A stretch of DNA of 64,000 bases from an uncultured Elusimicrobiales bacterium (GTDB taxonomy: Bacteria; Elusimicrobiota; Elusimicrobia; Elusimicrobiales; Elusimicrobiaceae), in contig CAKUKI010000001.1 in NCBI GenBank assembly GCA_934662565.1, positions 186,001 through 250,000 of the forward strand, given 5' to 3'. Numbering within the stretch: the stretch's first letter is position 1; each line of letters begins with the position of its first letter. Position numbers and translations under genes: made by a program. Shown piece after piece: positions 59,681 through 64,000 of this stretch. Under the pieces are notes generated by a model. That model saw only the letters and a list, made by a program, of their open reading frames with translations, ran no database searches and was not told the origin of the DNA.

Positions 59681-59720
59681 AGGACAAAAGACCTATTTTT
59701 TGTAGGGCCTTTAGGCCTAT
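59681..59720 (-). promoter_or_regulatory. Shared upstream element, site D
   Basis: On the reverse strand TAGGCCTAAAGGCCC, then AAAAAATAGGTCTTTTGTCC, one base upstream of the TTGAAA -35. The 15-base TAGGCCTAAAGGCCC is identical in site E. Confidence 0.5.
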
Positions 59721-59788
59721 GTGGCCGCACCCGTTCAAGAAACCTTATTGAGGATTCCGCCCCTCCGCCAGACGCGCCCCCTTGGGAG

Positions 59789-59823
59789 ATGAAAAACACC
59801 CGCCGTTTGGGGCGGGTGTTTTT
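59789..59823 (-). terminator. Terminator of the 59839 gene (copy 1 of a 32-bp repeat)
   Basis: AACACCCGCC (59795-59804) pairs with GGCGGGTGTT (59811-59820). The 32-base segment 59789-59820 is identical to 60783-60814. Confidence 0.85.
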
Positions 59824-59838
59824 GCGTATTTAATTAAA

Positions 59839-60678
59839 TTACAGGTCTTTTTGGTCCGTAATGGCGGATTTAACAATACGGTTCCAAGCGGCGGGGTCTT
59901 CTTTTTGAATAACCGCTTTCATACCGTCAAAAGTCGCACGGTCCAATGCTTCAAAAGAGCGTTCACTTTCCCCCCACGCTTGACCTAACAAGAACGAGGT
60001 TGCACCGTGTTTTTGGGTAGACCCGACCAAAAAGCCATTGCAACGCACTGGGGTAGCAAAGTTATATATAATAAAGCTCTTTTCGTCTTTGCCAGCATGT
60101 CCAGCCGATTTTATGGAATCTCTGTTTTTGACAATCAAACTGCCCAAACCTCTTGAAAAGCATGCCACTTTAGTAGCAGTTATTTTAGCAGGAACCGCAT
60201 TTACTTTTCCGTCCAATGGGAAAAACAAACTAACTACTTGGTTGAGGTTCCCTAAAGTAGAGGCCAAGCTTTTGTTTTGCGGGTCCAATTTAATTAACGA
60301 ATAACTCTGCGTCCCCACACTAAAAACATCATCCGCACTGACTTTAGCCCCATTAACAGAAAAAACAGGATTAGTGACAAAGCCATAACTGCCACGCAGT
60401 AAAAGCCAGTTTTTGTCAATTCTAATAGCTAGCGTAGAAATTGAATTTTTTTCCGTTCTGCCAGAGTTTACATTAAGCATTTTACCATTCACATAAACAA
60501 TAAAAGCGCTTTTGCGCAAGTTTGCAAAACTGCGGGAAACCTCCGCCGTCTTTTGAGAAAGTGTTTTATTTATAGCAGCTTTAGTCACGGGCTTTTTGCT
60601 TTGCGCAGCAGCTGTTTCAGCCAAAGCCGGCATGGCCGTTAAAGCAACAACTAAAGAACTCAATATAATTTTATTCAT
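59839..60678 (-). CDS. Secreted protein of unknown function
   Basis: 279 residues. Signal peptide (LSSLVVALTAMPALA-E). The mature part has alternating hydrophobic strands (SAFIVYVNGKMLNVNS, NWLLLRGSYGFVTNPVFSVNG, SLIKLDPQNKSL) and only two Cys (ACFSRG, RCNGF). Composition is somewhat more A/T-rich than neighbours. No family recognised. AGGAGG precedes the start. Confidence 0.65.
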   Translation of the reverse strand: MNKIILSSLVVALTAMPALAETAAAQSKKPVTKAAINKTLSQKTAEVSRSFANLRKSAFIVYVNGKMLNVNSGRTEKNSISTLAIRIDKNWLLLRGSYGFVTNPVFSVNGAKVSADDVFSVGTQSYSLIKLDPQNKSLASTLGNLNQVVSLFFPLDGKVNAVPAKITATKVACFSRGLGSLIVKNRDSIKSAGHAGKDEKSFIIYNFATPVRCNGFLVGSTQKHGATSFLLGQAWGESERSFEALDRATFDGMKAVIQKEDPAAWNRIVKSAITDQKDL

Positions 60679-60706
60679 AATCTCCTCCTAAGAAGAATAC
60701 ATTGTT

Positions 60707-60735
60707 ATTGTAAACCTTTTTATAGTAAAATTCAA
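60707..60735 (-). promoter_or_regulatory. Promoter of the 59839 gene
   Basis: On the reverse strand TTGAAT (60735-60730), 17-base spacer, TACAAT (60712-60707). No copy of the shared element lies next to it. Confidence 0.6.
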
Positions 60736-60782
60736 GTACTTTTTTCAAAAAACACTTACTGAAGGAACCACACTCTTTGGAC

Positions 60783-60814
60783 ATGAAAAACACCCGCCGT
60801 TTGGGGCGGGTGTT
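60783..60814 (-). terminator. Terminator of the 60819 gene (copy 2 of the 32-bp repeat)
   Basis: AACACCCGCC (60789-60798) pairs with GGCGGGTGTT (60805-60814), with T5 on the reverse strand. Confidence 0.85.
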
Positions 60815-60818
60815 AAAA

Positions 60819-61529
60819 TTATCTTTGTTCCGCAGCGTATATGCCAGAGCGTTTGGGCATAAGTTTTAAGGCCAAGGCTGCTTTTTCCGCCGTCAGAAAA
60901 CTTTTGGGCGTAGGAAAGAGCTTCTTAAAACCATTTCTCAGGGCCGCAGTGCGTACCGGCATGGGGAACTGGTAATAATCCGCACCGGCAATTTTAACAT
61001 GTTTGAATACTTTTAAGTCTTTATCAACGGCTTCATCCCCATTGTTATTGTATTGGTATTCAAAACTTTCTTCCTGATAAGGGTCATTAAATTGGGATAA
61101 ATCAATGCTGAACGAGAACCAGTCTTTTTGGGCATTTTCTAGCATAGCCTTAAAGCAATCATTCTTGAACGCCACATTGACGGTACCAAGGCCGTTTTTC
61201 TCGTTATAATCCATTAAAATAACACTGCAGGTATAACTTTCGGTATAAAATTGAACCGAGCCGTCCACCATTTCGTAATGATTCCACCAACTGATTTTGG
61301 CCTGCGTTTTAGATTTTTTGGCAACCGCAGCAAACGCCTTTTTGGCGGCAGCTTTCTGGCGGGCTACTTTTTTATCAAATCCTTTTTTCCAATCCAAATA
61401 AGATGCATTTTTAGGTTGGATTTGTACCCATTGTGCAAAAGTGGTTTGGCTGGGCAGTCTGTACGGCTGGGCAGCGGCAACACCCGTTAACACACATAAC
61501 ATCAAAACACCGGTTAAAAGTTTATTCAT
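60819..61529 (-). CDS. Secreted protein of unknown function
   Basis: 236 residues. Signal peptide (LMLCVLTGVAAA-Q), a basic Ala/Lys-rich helix (about 50-75) and a beta-like region with SFSIDLSQFNDPYQEESFE. Two Cys (TCSVIL, DCFKAM). No family recognised. TGGAAA / TACAAT 17 bases apart lie upstream (about 61560-61590). Site E lies further upstream. AGGAG before ATG. Confidence 0.65.
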   Translation of the reverse strand: MNKLLTGVLMLCVLTGVAAAQPYRLPSQTTFAQWVQIQPKNASYLDWKKGFDKKVARQKAAAKKAFAAVAKKSKTQAKISWWNHYEMVDGSVQFYTESYTCSVILMDYNEKNGLGTVNVAFKNDCFKAMLENAQKDWFSFSIDLSQFNDPYQEESFEYQYNNNGDEAVDKDLKVFKHVKIAGADYYQFPMPVRTAALRNGFKKLFPTPKSFLTAEKAALALKLMPKRSGIYAAEQR

Positions 61530-61612
61530 ATAATCTCCTATTTAGTTCCTCTAGTATATTGTATACAACTATTGGCTATTTTTCCAGTGGACTTTGGCTC
61601 TATTTGGGTCAG

Positions 61613-61654
61613 AAAAAAGGCCCATGCATTTTTGGGCCTTTAGGCCTATTTTTT
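61613..61654 (-). promoter_or_regulatory. Shared upstream element, site E
   Basis: On the reverse strand AAAAAATAGGCCTAAAGG then CCC, continuing GGCCCA-N8-TGGGCC and TTTTTT. Could be a terminator-like hairpin in the leader or an operator. Lies between the groEL terminator and the 60819 gene. Confidence 0.5.
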
Positions 61655-61666
61655 AGGTGTTCCCTT

Positions 61667-61702
61667 AAAAAAATAGCTGGGGCCTTATAAAAAGACCCCA
61701 GC
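61667..61702 (-). terminator. Terminator of groES-groEL
   Basis: GCTGGGG (61676-61682) pairs with CCCCAGC (61696-61702), T7 on the reverse strand. Confidence 0.9.
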
Positions 61703-61724
61703 GCATGAATCGTTCAGTGGGAAA

Positions 61725-63359
61725 TTACATCATCCCCATACCGCCCATGCCGGGCATAGCCGGTGCATGAGCCGCGCCTTCTTTTTCCGGCGCATCCGCT
61801 ACCAAGGCTTCGGTCAAGAGGACCGTGCCCGTGATAGAGGCGGCGTTTTCCAAGGCGGTGCGGACCACTTTGGCCGGGTCCACTACGCCCGCTTTCAACA
61901 GGTCGCAATAGGTGTTATTGTCGGCATTATAACCGTCGGCCGCGCCTTGCATTTTAAGCACGTTATCCACCACTACGGCGCCGTCTAAACCGGCGTTTAC
62001 GGCAATTTGTTTCAAAGGAGCCGTCAACGCTTTGCGGACAATGTTAATACCCGTGCGGACATCTTCGTTATCGGTTTTGATAGCGTCCAAAGCCGCTTGG
62101 CTGCGGGCCAGTGCCACACCGCCGCCGGGGACAAGGCCTTCTTCCACACCGGCTTTCGTGGCGTTTTTGGCGTCTTCCACTTTGGCTTTTTTGGCTTTCA
62201 GTTCGGTTTCCGTAGCGGCACCTACGCTGATTACAGCCACACCGCCGGAAAGTTTCGCCAAGCGTTCTTGCAATTTTTCTTTATCGTATTCGCTCTTGGA
62301 GTTTTCAATTTGTTTGCGGATTTGTTCCGAGCGGGCGGCAATAGCTTCTTTGCTGCCTTTACCGCTTACAATGGTGGTGTTTTCTTTATCAATTACCACG
62401 CGGGCGGCCTGACCGAGCATAGCCAATTCGGCTTTGTCCAGTTTAATGCCGCGTTCTTCGCTCAGCACATCACCGCCGGTCAAAATGGCGATATCTTCCA
62501 ACATTTCTTTGCGTCTGTCACCAAAGCCCGGAGCTTTTACGGCGCAGCCTTTCAAGGTGCCGCGCAATTTGTTTACTACCAAGGTAGCCAAGGCTTCGCC
62601 GTCCACATCTTCGGCAATAATCAGGAATTGTTTACCGCTTTGGACGATTTTTTCCAATACCGGCAGTAAGTCGTTCATGCTGGAAACTTTTTTATCGGTA
62701 ATGATGATATAGGGGTTTTCCAAGACGCATTCCATCCGTTCGGAATCCGTCACAAAATACGGAGAGATGTAGCCGCGGTCAAACTGCATACCTTCCACCA
62801 CGTCCAGTTGGGTGGTAGCGGTTTTGCCTTCTTCTACGGTAATTACGCCTTCCGCACCCACTTTTTCAATGGCTTCGGCAATCATATTACCAATTTCGCG
62901 GTCGTTGGAAGAAATGGTAGCAATTTGGGCTTTTTCTTCTTTGGTTTTTACCGGTTTGTGCATTTTTTCCAATTCTTTTTTGGTGGCTTCTACGGCCAGT
63001 TCAATGCCTTTCTTTACCAAGGTGGGGTTGGCACCGGCGGTAATGTTTTTAATGCCTTCGGTCAGCATGGCGTTAGCCAATACGGTAGCGGTGGTGGTAC
63101 CGTCACCGGCGACGTCGTTGGTTTTGGAGGCTACTTCGCGGATGAGCTGGGCGCCCATATTTTCAAACTTGTCTTCCAGTTCAATATCTTTGGCAATCGT
63201 CACGCCGTCATCAATAATAAGCGGAGAGCCAAACTTTTTTTCCAACACGACACTGCGGCCCTTAGGCCCTAAGGTCACTTTTACTGCGTTAGCTACTTTT
63301 TCAATGCCTGCTTTCATTTTGGCGCGGGCTTGGTCACCATATACAATTTGTTTTGCCAT
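61725..63359 (-). CDS. groL: Chaperonin GroEL (60 kDa)
   Basis: 544 residues, normal length. Forms the double-ring folding chamber with GroES. Motifs: KVTLGPKGRSVVLEKKFG, ATP site VAGDGTTTATVLANAM, SNDREIGNMIAEA, GVITVEEGK, and C-terminal GMGGMGMM. AGGAGG nine bases before ATG. Lies 27 bases after groES under one promoter with a CIRCE-like operator. Confidence 0.97.
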   Translation of the reverse strand: MAKQIVYGDQARAKMKAGIEKVANAVKVTLGPKGRSVVLEKKFGSPLIIDDGVTIAKDIELEDKFENMGAQLIREVASKTNDVAGDGTTTATVLANAMLTEGIKNITAGANPTLVKKGIELAVEATKKELEKMHKPVKTKEEKAQIATISSNDREIGNMIAEAIEKVGAEGVITVEEGKTATTQLDVVEGMQFDRGYISPYFVTDSERMECVLENPYIIITDKKVSSMNDLLPVLEKIVQSGKQFLIIAEDVDGEALATLVVNKLRGTLKGCAVKAPGFGDRRKEMLEDIAILTGGDVLSEERGIKLDKAELAMLGQAARVVIDKENTTIVSGKGSKEAIAARSEQIRKQIENSKSEYDKEKLQERLAKLSGGVAVISVGAATETELKAKKAKVEDAKNATKAGVEEGLVPGGGVALARSQAALDAIKTDNEDVRTGINIVRKALTAPLKQIAVNAGLDGAVVVDNVLKMQGAADGYNADNNTYCDLLKAGVVDPAKVVRTALENAASITGTVLLTEALVADAPEKEGAAHAPAMPGMGGMGMM

Positions 63360-63386
63360 ATTAAAAATTCCTCCTGTTTACCCCAA

Positions 63387-63680
63387 TTACCCTAAAATAC
63401 CCAAAACTTCGTCTTGGTGGATAATTAAATACGTTTCGTCATCCAGTTTTACTTCCGTGCCGGAATATTTGCCGTAGAGCACACGGTCGCCGGGTTTTAC
63501 ATCCATGGGGATTCTGGCCCCTTTGTCGTCCAGCTTGCCGGCACCCACTGCCAAAACTTCGCCTTCCATCGGTTTTTCTTTGGCGGTGTCAGGAATGATG
63601 ATTCCCCCCTTCATGGTTTCTCTTTCAATGGGTTTGACGATAATGCGGTCACCCAAAGGTTTGATTTTTACTTCTTTCAT
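63387..63680 (-). CDS. groS: Co-chaperonin GroES (10 kDa)
   Basis: 97 residues, normal length. Motifs VKPLGDRIIVKP-like start, IIIPDTAKEKP mobile loop region, VKPGDRVLYGKYSGTEVKLDDETY and LIIHQDEVLGIL. Lid of the GroEL chamber. First gene of the operon; the promoter is at 63763-63792. Confidence 0.97.
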   Translation of the reverse strand: MKEVKIKPLGDRIIVKPIERETMKGGIIIPDTAKEKPMEGEVLAVGAGKLDDKGARIPMDVKPGDRVLYGKYSGTEVKLDDETYLIIHQDEVLGILG

Positions 63681-63737
63681 AGTAGCTTTTCACTCCTTTT
63701 AAGTCTTAAAAATCTAATTTGCGGGGCGGGATTGTTT

Positions 63738-63764
63738 TTAGCACTCCCTTTCGCTTAATGCTAA
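63738..63764 (-). promoter_or_regulatory. CIRCE-like operator upstream of groES
   Basis: TTAGCACTC (63738-63746), nine-base spacer, TAATGCTAA (63756-63764). The left arm matches CIRCE exactly; the right matches 6 of 9 (TGCTAA). HrcA repressor would bind here to keep groESL off without heat shock. Confidence 0.75.
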
Positions 63765-63792
63765 TTTAGCATATATTGCATATAATTGTCAA
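63763..63792 (-). promoter_or_regulatory. groES-groEL promoter
   Basis: On the reverse strand consensus TTGACA (63792-63787), 18-base spacer, TAAATT (63768-63763) with an upstream TG. It abuts the CIRCE-like operator. Confidence 0.65.
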
Positions 63793-63826
63793 CCCCTTTC
63801 TTTGATTGCTAAAAAAGAAAGGGGTT
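63791..63826. other. Inverted repeat before the groES promoter
   Basis: AACCCCTTTCTTT (63791-63803) and AAAGAAAGGGGTT (63814-63826), a perfect stem overlapping the TTGACA. There is no T run on either strand, so it may be a weak terminator of the upstream phosphatase gene or a DNA site. Confidence 0.5.
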
Positions 63827-63853
63827 GTCGTCGGTAAATCAAAATAAATATTT

Positions 63854-64000
63854 TTAATAACAGCCAAAAAAGCGGCGTACTTTTTGCCTAAAAGTAAGCC
63901 GGTGCGGCGGTAAAATTTTAATCATAACGGCGGAAATATTATCTTGTCCGTCGTTCTCGTTAGATACGCGCACCAAATGTTTGCACAATTTTACCAAAGG
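63854..64000 (-). CDS. PP2C-type Ser/Thr protein phosphatase (3' end only)
   Basis: The last 48 residues of a gene running off the right edge. The segment LVKLCKHLVRVSNENDGQDN and then ISAVMIKI is the PP2C motif with the metal Asp in G-x-DNI-x-x-V at the end of the catalytic domain. After it is a short basic tail RLTFRQKVRRFFGCY. Members dephosphorylate Ser/Thr targets of Hanks-type kinases. Only the C terminus is seen, so substrate and length are unknown. Confidence 0.75.
   Translation of the reverse strand, partial: PLVKLCKHLVRVSNENDGQDNISAVMIKILPPHRLTFRQKVRRFFGCY

Noticed and set aside
1..64000. CRISPR array, insertion sequence or prophage
   Set aside because: No regularly spaced direct repeats, transposase, integrase or phage structural gene was seen.

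Overview
The window looks like a chromosomal segment of a Gram-negative, gut-type Elusimicrobiota bacterium (Elusimicrobium-like). This is inferred from gene content, not from a marker search. The pointers are: many scattered single-gene type IV prepilins with near-identical GFTLIELLVVVLIIGIL starts; a PPi-dependent phosphofructokinase; envelope genes of a diderm (TolC, OprB-type porin, YejM-like sulfatase, lipoproteins); and very large secreted or membrane proteins with no family I recognise. Genes are dense on both strands, mostly in short operons closed by strong intrinsic terminators.

Layout. 1-0.5 kb: 5' part of a dCMP-deaminase gene and a DUF486 protein. 0.6-5.1 kb: TolC / HlyD-MacA / split MacB efflux operon. 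5.3-9.4 kb: giant signal-peptide + MFS protein. 9.8-11.4 kb: ECF sigma, anti-sigma and secreted coiled-coil protein (envelope-stress type operon). 11.6-14.8 kb: Cys-rich pilin-like protein, lipoprotein, RmuC. 15.0-18.3 kb: complete aaxA-aaxB-aaxC arginine/agmatine exchange operon of the kind known from Chlamydia. 18.5-26.5 kb: secreted HExxH protease, sirtuin, DUF805/HD/GDPD-like genes, YejM-like sulfatase, PPi-PFK. 26.7-31.8 kb: second giant signal-peptide + MFS protein. 32-38.2 kb: tRNA-Arg, a secreted protein, a RecB-type nuclease, an LTA-synthase-like sulfatase with a glycerol-kinase-like enzyme. 38.4-45.7 kb: three pilins, an ankyrin protein, a 56-aa ferredoxin, a FeoA-FeoB fusion, a candidate small RNA and an unexplained structured element. 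45.8-56.8 kb: peptidase T, GYF-domain protein, unknown helical protein, cyclodeaminase-like protein, HAD phosphatase, two EamA transporters, another pilin, tRNA-Leu, SecG. 56.9-64 kb: Pgk, Bax-inhibitor-1-like protein, three secreted proteins, GroEL-GroES with a CIRCE-like operator, and the 3' end of a PP2C phosphatase.

The most interesting points are: (i) the complete AaxABC operon outside Chlamydiae; (ii) two paralogous giant proteins joining a secreted helical region to an MFS-type membrane domain; (iii) a repeated sequence (core TAGGTCCTTTGGCCCTTGC) upstream of both giant genes and of several other secreted-protein genes, which could be a regulon operator; (iv) a set of genes whose -10 box sits six bases before the ATG, so they look leaderless; (v) a roughly 200-base multi-stem element at 45.0-45.2 kb.
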